Assembly (NCBI GenBank): GCA_021495925.1
Contig: JAKEKT010000041.1
Span: 1-64,000, forward strand
Direction: 5' to 3'
DNA length: 64,000 nt
Source of the DNA: Diplodia intermedia
Taxonomy: Eukaryota > Ascomycota > Dothideomycetes > Botryosphaeriales > Botryosphaeriaceae
Both the position numbers and the translations under genes were made by a program. Shown here piece after piece: positions 1-11,371 of the stretch (the stretch's first letter is position 1; each line of letters starts with the position of its first letter). The notes below the pieces were generated by a model that made no database searches, was not told the origin of the DNA, and saw only the letters and a list, made by a program, of their open reading frames with translations.

Positions 1-550
1 CGGAGGAGGGGGAGTAGGGGGGGGGGGTCGGCATTGCATCAGCTCAGGAGTAAAGAGCATGGGAATGAGACTTCTACCGCTGGATCCGATCTCTGTCTAC
101 GACGTACGAACAAATGGTCCTAGACTGGCTGTCAACTGAACTGCGACGAGGAAGTAGCTTGGAACGGGCGATTGCAGGAGATTCGAGACCTGAGAGTATC
201 CAGAATTTACAGGTACCTTGTTATACCTTTCGCCTGCTCCAGCAAGCTGAAGCCCGACAAGAGTTGAGGTTGCTTACTTTTCGAATGATTAACTTTACAG
301 TATCAGGGTCGATATGTGTCCCATGGTACAAGACGGTGCTCAACACATGGTACCATGTAACGCTCAACCATGAAGTTGCTAACAGTAACTAGAGAGAAAC
401 TGATTTCTGACCGCGCGCTCCCTGCGGCGGGTTCATAAAGCTCGCATTTGGCTATCCGGATACTTGCATATCCCCCCACCACGCCTACCACAGCCAACGT
501 GATCAACTCTTCACACTCATAACTGTCACCTTAGTCACAGCAGTACTATC
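1..550. other. Gene-free stretch, left edge
   Basis: No convincing coding exon was found. The first 30 bases are a G-rich low-complexity run. The rest is mixed-composition DNA that includes the upstream region of the gene starting at 551. I saw no clear TATA box. Confidence 0.5.
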
Positions 551-1963
551 ATGGGAACATTAATGTCTAGGGAAAAAACCAAAAAGTCGCGCCCAGTCAT
601 CACCCCCCGCAGGCAAGCCGAGGTGATCGTCCAGTACACCCTCGACCAGCTCCACGATGAACGGTTCCACATGTTTCGCCATCTCGAATCCATGAAAGAT
701 GATATCGGGCCCACGCCGAACACAATCATGGCACCTTGGGACATGTACGAGGATAATCCACAACAGCAACAACAACAAAGAGAACCGACCGTGGTCAGCA
801 ACGGCCGCTTCATCGGCCTTCTCCGCGCCCACAAGACCCTGGGCGACGCCGCCAGCCTGAATGCCGCGCATATACGGTCAATTAAGCGGCAAAGAGCGTC
901 CATGATCGAGACGCTCGCCGCCTTGTCCGGCGACCCAATGGAGCTGCGAGCACGCATCCTGCGCATCATGGTCACAACCCCGCACGTCTACCGTCGCCGC
1001 ACCACCACCGACGACGGCGGCAACGACTGGCTCGTCGCATGCATCGCCTTCTACGGCCACGGCGGGGGTTGGGGCGGCATTGTTGGCTCGGAGGGCACTC
1101 CTTCATCCAACACCACCACCGCCGCCGCCTTTAGCACGGTTGTAGCCCGCCGCTACCCCACGACCCTTGCCCACCTCGGCGCCAAACCATCCACAGCCAC
1201 CATAACCACCAGCACCACCGGGAACCCCACCACCGCCACCTTTCCCCCTCGCCATCCCCCCCACGCGTCGTACGCCTGGTGCCCCGTCACGAAAGCCTAC
1301 TTCCCCCTCGCCGACATGTCGGCCGTGACCATCGTCGACCGCCACGACGCCGACCGGTCGTTCGCCGTCGCCGACGCCCGCAACGTCATCCCGATGAGCA
1401 GGCGCGTGGCCGAGGCGTGGCGGGCGCGCATGTTCTTCCTGATGCCCGTCAAGAGAAAAGGCGACGGCGGCGATTGGGGCAAGCAGCAGTCGCGTTGGTC
1501 CTACCAGATCGTGCTCGCGCCGGCGCCCATGGCGTCGTCGTCGACGCAACACCGTCAAGGCGGTGAAGAAGGCGGCATATCACGCAAGGAGCTGGACGGC
1601 GTGGTGCTGAAGTGGAAGAACGGGTGCAGGCCGCTGATGGAGCTGATGCATCTGCGGTTCGTCCGGGACCTGTTGGCGTTGCGGGGGGAGGGTGGGAAGC
1701 AGGCGTGTTTGGTGGGGTGGGACAAGGCGAGGTGGTTGGCGAGGGAGTGGAGGCGGAGGATGGTGGGGTGGGTTGGCGAGGGAGGCCGGCTGCTGGCGAG
1801 AGAGGAGGTGTGGCCGTTGTGCGTGCAGGCGGAGGATCCGGACCTGGTGGGAGAGTTTGAGATAGCGGCTGAGAGTGAGACGGTAAGGAGAAAGGACGCC
1901 AGAGGAGTGGTGCCGGGTGGAGACGAGTGTGGCCGGTTTGAGGCGGTGTTTGAAGATGTTTGA
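551..1963 (+). CDS. HNH-like domain protein, catalytic residues apparently degenerate
   Basis: Single-exon frame of 470 residues. A second in-frame ATG at 563 is an equally possible start. Around residues 235-300 the order is a WCPVT strand, a hydrophobic SAVTIVDRH strand, then DARNVIPM followed by a helix and FFLMPV. This matches the layout of a large fungal family annotated as HNH-nuclease-like, in which the first strand normally carries AAHIVP and the later block an NG-hydrophobic motif with a histidine. Here the His of the first strand is missing or shifted and the last His is not visible, so nuclease activity is doubtful. The C-terminal third (CRPLMELMHLRFVRDLL) fits the family's usual tail. 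A five-Gln run lies near residue 73, and residues 180-240 are Thr/Ala/Pro-rich filler. The function is unknown. The family call rests on my memory of the pattern. Confidence 0.6.
   Translation: MGTLMSREKTKKSRPVITPRRQAEVIVQYTLDQLHDERFHMFRHLESMKDDIGPTPNTIMAPWDMYEDNPQQQQQQREPTVVSNGRFIGLLRAHKTLGDAASLNAAHIRSIKRQRASMIETLAALSGDPMELRARILRIMVTTPHVYRRRTTTDDGGNDWLVACIAFYGHGGGWGGIVGSEGTPSSNTTTAAAFSTVVARRYPTTLAHLGAKPSTATITTSTTGNPTTATFPPRHPPHASYAWCPVTKAYFPLADMSAVTIVDRHDADRSFAVADARNVIPMSRRVAEAWRARMFFLMPVKRKGDGGDWGKQQSRWSYQIVLAPAPMASSSTQHRQGGEEGGISRKELDGVVLKWKNGCRPLMELMHLRFVRDLLALRGEGGKQACLVGWDKARWLAREWRRRMVGWVGEGGRLLAREEVWPLCVQAEDPDLVGEFEIAAESETVRRKDARGVVPGGDECGRFEAVFEDV
764..777 (+). repeat. CAA/CAG tract coding poly-Gln
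   Basis: Short run of glutamine codons inside the HNH-like gene, giving a disordered linker between the N-terminal region and the rest. Confidence 0.7.
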
Positions 1964-2853
1964 GGATCTCGAGGAGGGTCCGGCGAAGTGCTACCTAGGC
2001 GCTGTATGATAACATGGAAGCCAATGGCAAGAAAACACCACCGTCGACTTTTACCCAAACAGGAAGGCGTGCAGAGTCTGACCGAAAAGGCAACGGGCAG
2101 GAATGGAGAGAAAGCAGGTCGCGTAGCTTCCTCGGGGCGCAGGGGCGACCCTATAGCAGCGAGCAGGTAGTCATATCAGAGCAGTGAAACACCATGCGAA
2201 CAGAGCTCTGCGGAATGCTTGCGCGTTCGCCTACTATATGGCGAGTGTATAGTCTCTCTTGGCTCTGGGGGGCCAAGCTGGGGGCAGCCAATCACGCGCG
2301 GCGGGACGCGTTTGCATTTCCGTATGCGGCGGCCCATCCACAAGTAATCTCACGCATCAATAGATATCGCGAGAAGATCGGAGCCAGCACGAGAGGCGGA
2401 AAGGCAAAAGGATGTGACGAGAAGATCAGAGGGTCTCACACTGACGGTGTGACGAGCGAGGTTGCGTGGACGCACGGCGGCGCGGAACTGGGCCGCGGGA
2501 CGGAGGCGGGACGGCAGGCACCCAAACGAGAAATGACTCGAATAATGCAGAGAAGCGACGGCCGAGTCGCGGCGGCCGGATCGAGCAGGTGCAGTCAGTT
2601 AGTAAGCCAAGGGGAAGACGAAGCGGCGGGCCGTTTCACTGGGCTGGCGCCGTCCGCCGCAGTCAAACCGCATGCTTTTGACATCATAACCTCCCGATCC
2701 AGCTACCTCAGCACTGCGACGCGTCAAGCGGCTGACGACCTGCGACTTGAACACCCTGGCGTGGAGTGTTCGTGCGCCGCGCTGCGCCGGCCAAAAGTCG
2801 ACTCCACACGCCCCCGTCCCCTCTCGACCGACGTAAAGTAGACTCCTCCACCA
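1964..2853. other. Intergenic region upstream of the Zn2Cys6 regulator gene
   Basis: About 890 bases between two same-strand genes. Frames in it have no family resemblance and poor composition. It holds a CCAAT pentamer at 2288-2292 (as CCAATCA) that could bind the fungal HAP/NF-Y complex. Confidence 0.5.
2288..2292 (+). promoter_or_regulatory. CCAAT box candidate
   Basis: CCAAT in the context gCCAATCA, about 565 bases before the ATG of the Zn2Cys6 gene. The core sequence is certain. Use as a HAP-complex site is inferred only, and the pentamer is common by chance. Confidence 0.25.
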
Positions 2854-5493
2854 ATGCCGACGCCCGCGCATGCGCTTAGCTGCATCACGTGTCGCAGCCG
2901 CAAGGTGTGCCTGCCCCTTCCACCCGACGCCGCGCGCGCTGACGCCTGAAGGTCCGCTGCGACAAAGCCCAGCCGTGCTCGGCCTGTCGCCGCTCCGGCG
3001 TCGAGTGCGTCTTTCCCGTCCAGCGCGCCCAGCGCAAAAAGCATGGCCGCCGCAACGAGGAGCTGCTGCGGCGCCTCGACCACCTCGAGGGCCTCGTCGA
3101 CCGCCTGGGCGGCGAGGTGGCTGTGACGGCACACGCTGCCAGCGGCGAGCCTCTGCCGCAGCCCGAGCAGCAGTCGCCCGCCGACGTCGTGCCCGGCGTG
3201 CCCAGCGCGCTGCCGCCCCACCCCCTACGCCCACGCGGCCCTCCGCGCGAGGATGGCACCTACCCCGTCATGAAGGAGGACGGCGGCCGCTACCTGGGCG
3301 AGGACTTTTGGACCAGCCTCAGCACCGAGGTACGCTGTTCCGTGCAGTTGAACCAAGCAGAGCCTAATCGCGCCCCAGGTCGACGGCCTCCGCGAGCTTC
3401 TGAACGAGCCTGAATCGGACGAGGAGCCTGCCAGCACCGCGCGCACCAGTGGCAGTCCTCCTCCCGCCCATGATGTCTACGAGAAACGTCTAATGAACAG
3501 CCTTTTTGTCTTCAGCGGCGACGTTGAGGCAACCGATCTGAGATGGCTCCACCCCCCCGCCCCGCAGATCAGGACTCTCTCCGATGTCTACTGGGACCGC
3601 GTCGACCCCATCTACAAAGTCCTGCACCGCCCCACCACTGAGCCGCTCCTGTTCGCCGTGGCACAGGACACCGCTTCCATCCCAAAGGGCGCCGGCTACG
3701 AGGCTTTGTTGTTCGCCATTTACTTTGCAGCAGTGACCTCGTTAACCCCGGACGAATGTCTTGAGCTCCTCGGGAAGGAAAGAGCGAATCTCGCCGGTCA
3801 ATTCCGCCATTGCTGTGAAATCTCATTGGCTAATGCCGACTTTCTCAACAGCACCGACATGCAGGTCCTCCAGGCCTTTTCGCTGTATCTTGTCAGTGAA
3901 ATCTTTCCAGATCTCCTCCTCTTTTTTTGGATCAACAGAGCCACTCATGAACCGTTTTTCGTATCAGCTGCTGACCTTCCATGATAGGTGGTTCTGCGAT
4001 GCCACAACAGGACCCGCTCCGTATGGACGCTGGTCAGCCTTGCAGTCCGCATAGGTCAGGATCTCAACCTCCACCGAGATGGATCTGTTACCGGCTTCTC
4101 CCCCTTCGAAACCGAGATGCGGCGACGTCTTTGGTGGCAAATTGCTGTTCTTGACATCCGCGCCTGCGAAGATCGCGGTTCTTTCCCTCTGATAGACCAC
4201 GGCCTCTGCAGTACCAAGATGCCTCTTAACATCAACGATAACGACATAACCCCAGACACGCGCTTTGCACCTCCCGAACGGACAGGTTGTACTGACGTGA
4301 GCTTCTCCCGCCTCTGCCAGGAGGCCTCCATGGCAGCGCCCAAGTTCTTCAGCCCAGCCCCCGCAGATGTAGACGATGACCAGAAGCGGGACCAATGGCA
4401 GACGCAAATCCAGGACGAAGTCGAACGCTTCAAAGAGCGTCTCCACGACAAGTTCATCATGCATGTCAATCCATCCATCCCAATCCAATTCGTCATCTCG
4501 CAGGTCGCCCAGATCGTCACGTCCGAATTCTGGCTGTTGGTTCACTATCCGATTCAAACCCGGCGCTACGCGTTCAAATCCAAAGCCACGAAGCAGGAGA
4601 TTCTCAACACCGCCATCACCCATTTGCGCGTCGACTATGGGCTCCAACTCCATCCGTCCTCATCAAAGTACAAGTGGTATTACGAAACCTACGTCCAGTG
4701 GCACCCGCTCGCCGTCGCCCTCGCCGAGCTCTGCGTTCAGACACGGGGGGCCCTGGTTGACGAGGCCTGGAGCATCGTCGATGCCGTGTACGAACGCGCA
4801 CGCTCCCGCGTCACTGACGTCTCACTCTGGCGGCCCGTCAGAAAGCTCCACCAGAAAGCCCGAAGAGCGCGCGCGTCGGCTCTGCGCGGTCGCAGCGGCA
4901 CGATGACAACGACGACGACGGAAGATGACGAGTTGATGATGTCCGGCACTGGTAGCCTTGACGCCTCGGAGTCGCCGGCGTCCATTTCGGAAAGGTCGAT
5001 GTCGCAGCTTCCGCTCGACAATTTGGACAGGTATCTCGCCACCACCGCCGGCCAGCAGCAACAACAGCAGCAGCAGGCGGCCTCATACCACTCCATGGAC
5101 GATGAAAACAGACTCGCTGCCTTCGTCTCGGTACTTCCATCGTCAACACCATCGCCAACAGCAGCCATGACCGTAGGACAGCATCAAACCCACCGACAAA
5201 TACCACCGCAACACCCCCACCCTCATCAACAAACAATACCTACGACCACGCCGGTGACAACGGCGACCGGTCACCAGCAACAGCAGCCTTTGGACATACT
5301 CTCTTCCTCGGCCGTGGACCTGTCGGGCATGAGCCTCGACGCCGTCGATGCGGCGGGGGCGTACGGCGACCCGGTCAACTGGCAGGACTGGGACGACTTC
5401 GTCCGCAGCACCTGGGCCGCCGAGGACCCGAACGCGCCGCAGCAGAAGACGAACACCCCCGAATGGTTGCTGGATATGGGTATGGGCGGGTGA
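2854..5493 (+). CDS. Zn2Cys6 transcription factor with fungal_trans domain
   Basis: Exons 2854-2904, 2952-3329, 3379-3891 and 3988-5493 give 815 residues. The nuclear, DNA-binding Gal4-type cluster is complete: C10, C13, C20, C26, C29 and C36 with spacing 2-6-5-2-6. Intron 1 (47 bp) falls between Cys 2 and Cys 3. The stretch after it (RKKHGRRNEELLRRLDHLE) is the usual linker and short coiled coil. Residues about 200-420 form the fungal-specific regulatory domain, recognisable by LQAFSLYL, TRSVWTLVSLAVRIGQ, LHRDG and RRRLWW. The third intron (96 bp) was placed to restore that block; a variant with two smaller introns is possible. The C-terminal 180 residues are Ser/Gln/Thr-rich with an eight-Gln run near 670. 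The target genes are unknown. The nearest candidate is the convergent efflux pump at 6171-8141. Confidence 0.9.
5053..5076 (+). repeat. CAG/CAA tract (8 Gln codons)
   Basis: In-frame glutamine run in the C-terminal activation-like region of the Zn2Cys6 protein. It is a likely site of length variation between strains. Confidence 0.8.
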
Positions 5494-6170
5494 TTGGCGA
5501 TGTTGAGTGGCCGTGGTGGTTGTGGTTGGCGGTGGGGGGCTGGGTGGGATGGATGTAGGTAAAGGAAAGTCCGTGGTTGTAAGTGTTGTGATATATGGGG
5601 AAGGAACATGGGGGAAGAGACCGAGTCACTGGGGAATAGATAGAGAAAGCGACATACAGAGTGCAATAGATGTGCGTTGGGTGGAGGGAAAGCGCTGGGA
5701 GTTATTCGGGAGGATGCATAGGACCAAATAGATACCCCCAGCTTTTACCATAAACCTTGACCCCCCAATCACCATATCTACGAAAGAAAGGCATGGACGT
5801 ACCATGAGGATTAGAAGAAGATGATGTGGCTTTGGATGGCCGGGCATGCCGTTCACATGTCAGAAATCCATTGAAACCTTCCTTTTTGACTCATGCTTAC
5901 GGACGCCTGCAGGCGCTGAAAGGCCTGTAGTTGAGCTTTTGTACTACATCAACCAGTCCGCTACCGAGCGATCGACTTGCTAAGATATAGCAGCCTTTCC
6001 CTGTTTGATCCGCCATACTGCTCGGCCGCCCATAACAAGAGAAACGTCATTTTCGAGCTTGAAACACCTACCTATCAGACCTTTTCCATCAAATTATTCC
6101 ACAAGGGGGTCATCACATTGTCCCTTCAATTTAGCTTCGCGCCACGAATTTTTTCCGACAGACGAAAACC
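5494..6170. other. Convergent intergenic region
   Basis: About 680 bases between the 3' ends of the Zn2Cys6 regulator and the MFS pump, presumably both 3' UTRs. The first part is GT-rich on the plus strand. No gene was recognised. Confidence 0.5.
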
Positions 6171-8141
6171 TCAGTTCAAAGCCACCGCAACATGGCCGTC
6201 GAGATACTTCGATATGTTGCCCAGGAACACGGCCGCGATGGTGCTCACCGCGCCGAAGCCCACACCGACCCAGTAGATGGCCGGGAAGCTGATGGCAAAG
6301 CACTGGCGGCCGGCCTCGATGATAGCCGCCACGCCCTGCGGATTGTTGCGCAAGCTGGGATACGTCGAGAGATTGCGGTTCAAGTTCGCCGAGATATCGG
6401 TGGCGATGTCGTAGATCTGGGCGGGGTCGAAGACGCGGCCATACCTGATGGCGGCGGGGGCAATCGTCGTCAGGGCGTTCCTGGTGAAGTTGGTCTTGAA
6501 GATGTTGTAGTAGATGGCGAAGCCGACGCAGCCGCCGATCATGCGCACCGAGAGCGCCATGGCCGTGGCTGAGCCGATCAGGTCGTCCGGGCAGATGATG
6601 GTGATGATGATCTGGTTGGGGATGATGACGCCGCCGACGCCAATGGCAGCCAACGTTAGGGCGATGTAGACTTCGTTGAGGTTGTCGAGGCGGGCGATGA
6701 CCATGGCGCCGGTGCCTGGTGGAGATTTGGTCAGCTCATAAGCATAAAAACGTGCCGAACGTGCTTACCAGCAGTCATGAGAGCGCATGACAGTGTTATG
6801 AGTGTCTTGATCCTACCCTTGAGCAGCGAAATCAAAAGCGCAACAATGACCGAGCCGCCGATGATACCAAACCCAATGGGCAAGCTCCTGATGCCGACCT
6901 GAATTGGGTCTTCGCCGTACATACTCCCGCTCTGCACTGGCCACCAGACTAGTACAGAGAAGAAGTTCGCACCGGACGCGAACGTGATTAGTAGGATCAA
7001 ACACAAGTTGCGAGGGTTCTGTTTTAGGCGGCCGGGAAACATAGGCCATGGCGCAAAGAAGCACTCGTAAACGACGAATGCGATTATCAGTACGAGGCCT
7101 ATGACGAGCGTGGCGATGACGTGTGCAGACTTCCATGGATGATTGTAGCCGCCCCAGATGAGAGCGATCAAGAAGAGCACGATACCAGCAGTGGCGAGAA
7201 CGCCACCGACATAGTCGATGCGCCTCGCCACCTCCCGGCGGGACAGACCTTGGCTGTTGACGCGCGGCGGTGGGTGGTAGAAGAAGAGAAGCAGCAGCAG
7301 TCCGATGACAGACCACAGAGCGCAGAAAAGGCCATTGTAGCGCCAGGACGTTTTAGCAATCATCTGGGCCCACAACACGGATGGACAGAAGGGAGTGATG
7401 GCAAGTATGACGCCACCGACGTAAATGCCACGCTTGTTGGTCGGAGCAAGCTCACCAGTGGCCGCCAGCGCCGTCAGCTCACAAATGCCGCCTCCCACAC
7501 CTGCAACAACCATGCCGGGGATGAAGGTATTCATGTTCTTCGCCAAAGAGGTCACAACCATGCCAACTGGAAAGAGTATCAGCTTGGAATCCCAAAGCGG
7601 CGCGGGCCAGGGAACCCACCAATGATGAAGATCATGCCAGCAACGCCCACCCAGCGGCGGCCCCAGAGATCGGAAAGAGGGCCGACAAAGGGAGTGATGG
7701 CAGCGATGGCCATAAGGTTGCCGATGATGGACCAGATGTATGTGTCAGAGCCGCCGATGTCCGAGTAGACCAAAGTGATGACGCCGCCGAAGAGGTAGAC
7801 GGGGATCTGCGACGCCACCCACAGGAAGGCCATGGCAACGATAGCCATGAGGCGCTTGAGAGTCATCTGTCTGAGCGTCAACACTAAAGTCCCGTTCACG
7901 AGAACAAGATGCTTACGGGCGGCTCGTGGTCATGGTCCATGCCGTCTCCGTAAGTGCGGAGGCCGCCCTTCTCGTAATAGCTCGGATTGCCAGGGACGTT
8001 CGAGATGGTGTGGACGAGCTCGATGGCATCATTGGTGGTGGCGGTGCTTGTGTGTTCGAGCGTCTGCATGTTCGCCTCCTCGACGTCGTCGTCGGATGAG
8101 CGGGAGCCGGCTTGATGGCCGGTGGCCTGCATCGTCGTCAT
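6171..8141 (-). CDS. MFS efflux transporter, TRI12 / siderophore-type (DHA2-like)
   Basis: Exons on the minus strand 8141-7917, 7866-7620, 7566-6769 and 6715-6171 (introns 50, 53 and 53 bp) encode 604 residues. The start is the ATG before TTMQATGH. An in-frame ATG at 8309 would add 56 low-complexity residues and is less likely. A hydrophilic N-terminus of about 75 residues precedes a long series of membrane helices, as expected for 14-helix MFS proteins of the trichothecene-pump/siderophore-transporter group. Diagnostic stretches are GPLSDLWGRRWVG (the MFS loop 2-3 signature), a Gly-rich helix GMVVAGVGGGICEL, GELAPTNKRG, and a C-terminal IPNQIIITIICPDDLIGSATA. The role is probably proton-driven export of a small metabolite or iron chelate at the plasma membrane; the substrate cannot be read from sequence. 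It lies tail to tail with a Zn2Cys6 gene, a common regulator/pump arrangement, though no biosynthetic genes are adjacent. Confidence 0.9.
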
Positions 8142-9287
8142 GGTGGGGAGGAAGCTGAGCGAGAAAGGAGGCGATAAGTCGGGGGCGCTGCTGCTGAATG
8201 CGCCCGGCGTGGGTTTTCTGGATCCTCGCCAATGGTACAAACGAGGGTTGATGGTGACGGCGGAGGAAGGCGCGACTGGCAAGTGAGCTTCGCCACCTGG
8301 CCAGGTCAATCTACGCGACTGTTGCTTTCTGATGTATTAATGCCACCGCCATGGCCGAACTGACAGGGAACATTTGGACAGTTGGCGCAAGTGAGTTGGG
8401 AGCCTCGGTATGTTTGCGACAACGTCTCACTCCAGACACACGCTAAGCGCTGAGGAAGCTCAACCCTCGTGCTCATACACTACTCAACCCCGTTCAAGGA
8501 GCAGCGCTAGTGTTAGACCCCGCACGCTTCACATGGGCCCGAGGAGGCCTTTCGCGCTTCGTGGGTGCAAGGACGGCCCCTTCTCCCCGCGGCAATCTGA
8601 ATAGCATTTGCGCTTTGTGGCGCCTGGGGTTGGCTGCACTGGTTCCTGCTCTAGTGCGGCCCACACCCATGCGGGGTTACAGCCGTCCCGGGTGTCGATC
8701 AACCTGCCTTGATCGAGCTGGGGGTCACGATCAACGCTGCTTCCCGAGGCTGCACGTGTCGTGTTCCGTCGGCATTCCTAGCGTCGATGCTCTTGCAAAC
8801 CACTGAATCGGTGCCGAGGTTGGTCGGCTTGGAAAGAGCTCTGCTCATCTATGCCAACATCAACATAAGAGGAAGAGCCAGGTGTGGTGTCTTTCAGAAC
8901 TCCCAAGCGTAGACATCACATCAAAGATGGTCTCCCAGACATCGTAGACGAAGAATATGCAATTTTGGGCCATCACAGTTAAGCTACCCACCTATGGGCT
9001 TTCAGGCAGGATCCTCGCAGTTAGTTCAAGCAGTAAAGAGTAGGTCCGAAATGCGAGCTACGAAAGACCGCAAACCAGAAGAAATTCCCAAGAGCACCCA
9101 TTCCTAAAACCAAACCACCCACTCCTTACCCTTCACTCCAGTGGAGACTCACTCCAGTGTATCGTAAAACACGTGAGAACTAGTCATTGAAGAAGCGAAA
9201 GTCAGTAGCGACAAATCTTTTCCGGAGCCATTTATTCCAATCCGTACCGAGTCCACTTGTTGTGACTCAGTCACCGAGGTCGACGGT
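8142..9287. other. Intergenic region, MFS promoter and BBP 3' side
   Basis: About 1.15 kb holding the upstream region of the MFS gene (minus strand) and the 3' UTR of the branchpoint-bridging protein gene. Short frames of 60-100 codons around 8410-8910 look random. No tRNA or repeat was recognised. Confidence 0.5.
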
Positions 9288-11371
9288 TTAGGCGCCTGGA
9301 GGAGGAGGCGGAGGCTGGTCGCTGGGGGGAGGCGGCGGCGGGGCGTCACCAGGAGGGGGTGGCGGCGGAGGGCTACCAGCACCAGGGAATCCAGAGAGCA
9401 TCGAGGGCATGCCGGGGGGAGCACCGAGGCCGGGGGGCGCGCCCATGGGAGGCTGGCCGTAACCCGCGCCCTGGTCGTAACCACCAGGATAGCCGTAACC
9501 CCAAGGCTGACCGCCCGGAGGGGGCGGCGGAGCGCCTGCCGACGCCTGGTGCCATGGAGCAGCACCCGCACCAGCACCCGCACCCGCACCGGGAGCGGGA
9601 GGAGCACCGTAGCCACCCTGGCCGTATCCGCCATAGCTATCGGAATTGCCACCGCGGCCACCATTGGCCCACGGCGGAGGAGCAGAGCCACTGCCGCCAC
9701 GCTCACGATCGTCCCGGGGCTGGCGCCAGGGAGCAGCCGCACCAGTCGGGCCACGCTGCCAGGGCCTCACGTCACGGTCACCCTCGCCGCCACCGCCGCC
9801 GTAACTATCGGCGTTGGCCTCGTAGGCACCGGGGCCGGCCTCAATGCGCTGCTGGGGCGCACCGCCGCCGAGCTCAGCCATGAGGGACTCGTACTCGCGA
9901 TCCATGCCGTCACCACCGCCAATCTTACCGCTGGCGCCGGCACGGTCGCCGTTGCGCCAGCTAGCGCCGCGCTGACGGTCAGGGCAATCACGGGCCATGT
10001 GGCCAGCGTTACCGCAGACACGGCAGATGATGTTGGCCGTAAAGTTGCGTTGTTCGGGGCAGTCGTACTTGCGGTGGCCGATCTGACCGCAGTTCTGGCA
10101 AGCCTGGTTCTCGTCGTCACGCAGGGTACCGTTGAGAGCAGCCAGCTCACGCAGCTGGTTACGCTTGAGCTCGTTCTGGCCTTCGGGGATGGAAGCAGCC
10201 TGGTGCCTGTTAGTCCTCAAACTGCACTTGTACGCGTCCGGATTCCTGCTTACCGTTTCGATGATGTTGTGGATGAGCTTCTTGGCCTTGTTGACCTTCT
10301 CCTCGGTGTCGGCCATGATAAGACAGTGGAGGTCCTCCTCCTGGTTGCTGGTGTGGGCGGCATCGGAGCGGCCCTTGCCCTCCTTGACGGAGCCCTTGCC
10401 ACGGATGGCAATCTTTGCGCCAGACTCGCCCTCCATCTTCTTCAGGGTGTTTCCACGGGGTCCGATGAGAAGTCCGACTGTTAGTAGGAAAAAAGAGCTA
10501 GTGTTAGTAAAAGGGTTCTTTTCATGTTCGAGTAAGTGAGTGAGTTAAAAGGTGGTTAGTGAAGTGAGCAACACTGCGCATTACACGTAATGTCGCAGAT
10601 TTGATGAGAGAAGACGCAGATGTGCAGGTTAGAAATCGAGGGTTAGCAATCATACTGAAGTTAATCTCCGGGTAGTCATTGACCGGGACGTAGACCTTCT
10701 CTTGGGTCTTGGTGGGGCGCCTGTAGTCAGAAGGAGGATGGTAGTTGGGAATGACTTTCATCGCCTTCTCAATAAGCTTGTGGCGCTCATCCTCCAACTT
10801 CTTGCGGTAACGGTACTCGCGCGTGTTGACACGACGACCGAAGTTGTCGTACTGCGGCGGAGGCGAAGGGGACCTGGACCTAATCAATATTCACCGCGGG
10901 ACAATGCAGGCAATGGGGGCCGGGGTTCACTCACCTATCACCGTCAGCCGGGACCACGTCGTTGATCCTCAGCTTCTGGCTGATTTCCTCAATGCGCAAG
11001 TGCAGGGTGTAGGCTTCGAGCTGCTCGGCGGTCATGTGGGCGGTAATGGCGGTGGTGAGACCCATCAGGCCGGCGGCCTTGTTGTCGGAGGCATCGCCCC
11101 ACCGGTTGCGCTTCTTGCGCTTGCGCGTGCCGTCGGGGTTGAGCTCTATAGACTGAGTGTGAGAAGGGTTTGCTTGCTGGGTGAAGTTCGAGGAGCGACA
11201 CTTACCACGGACGGGGCTGCGACCGCGCTTCAGGTCAGAAAGGCCGGTGGCGGGAGCAGAGGGGTCGTAGCCATCTCTGTCTTCGGAAGGCGTCGTTTCG
11301 CCGCCAAACCTGCGGCGGTTGCCGAGGGGGATGTTGTTCGAGCCGGTGATGCCTTGGTTGCGCCACGCCAT
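9288..11371 (-). CDS. BBP: Branchpoint-bridging protein (splicing factor SF1/Msl5 homologue)
   Basis: Exons on the minus strand 11371-11206, 11145-10935, 10879-10656, 10477-10254 and 10199-9288 give 578 residues. The N-terminus carries the KRKKRNRW motif and an SPSPPP element that in SF1 proteins bind U2AF and receive phosphates. Residues about 150-275 form the KH/QUA2 domain, with the GPRG loop at 206-209. Two CCHC zinc knuckles follow at 309-322 (CQNCGQIGHRKYDC) and 334-347 (CRVCGNAGHMARDC). The remaining 200 residues are Gly/Pro/Tyr-rich, ending in proline runs. In yeast and mammals the protein recognises the intron branch site (UACUAAC-like) in the early spliceosome. The third intron (178 bp) is much longer than its neighbours and sits just before the KH loop. 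Junctions restore the conserved EINFIGLLIGPRG and IIETAASIPEGQ sequences, which makes the model firm. Confidence 0.96.
9562..9590 (-). repeat. Hexamer-like GCACCC/GCACCA repeat in BBP
   Basis: Tandem-like array coding an alternating Gly-Ala stretch (GAGAGAGA) in the low-complexity C-terminal tail of BBP. Confidence 0.6.

Noticed and set aside
2194..2841. Plus-strand frame of 215 codons before the first Zn2Cys6 gene
   Set aside because: No domain, mixed codon use and overlap with the likely promoter and leader.
9549..10484. Plus-strand frame of 311 codons opposite BBP
   Set aside because: A Val/Ala/Thr-rich mirror of the Gly/Pro-rich BBP exon. No family features.
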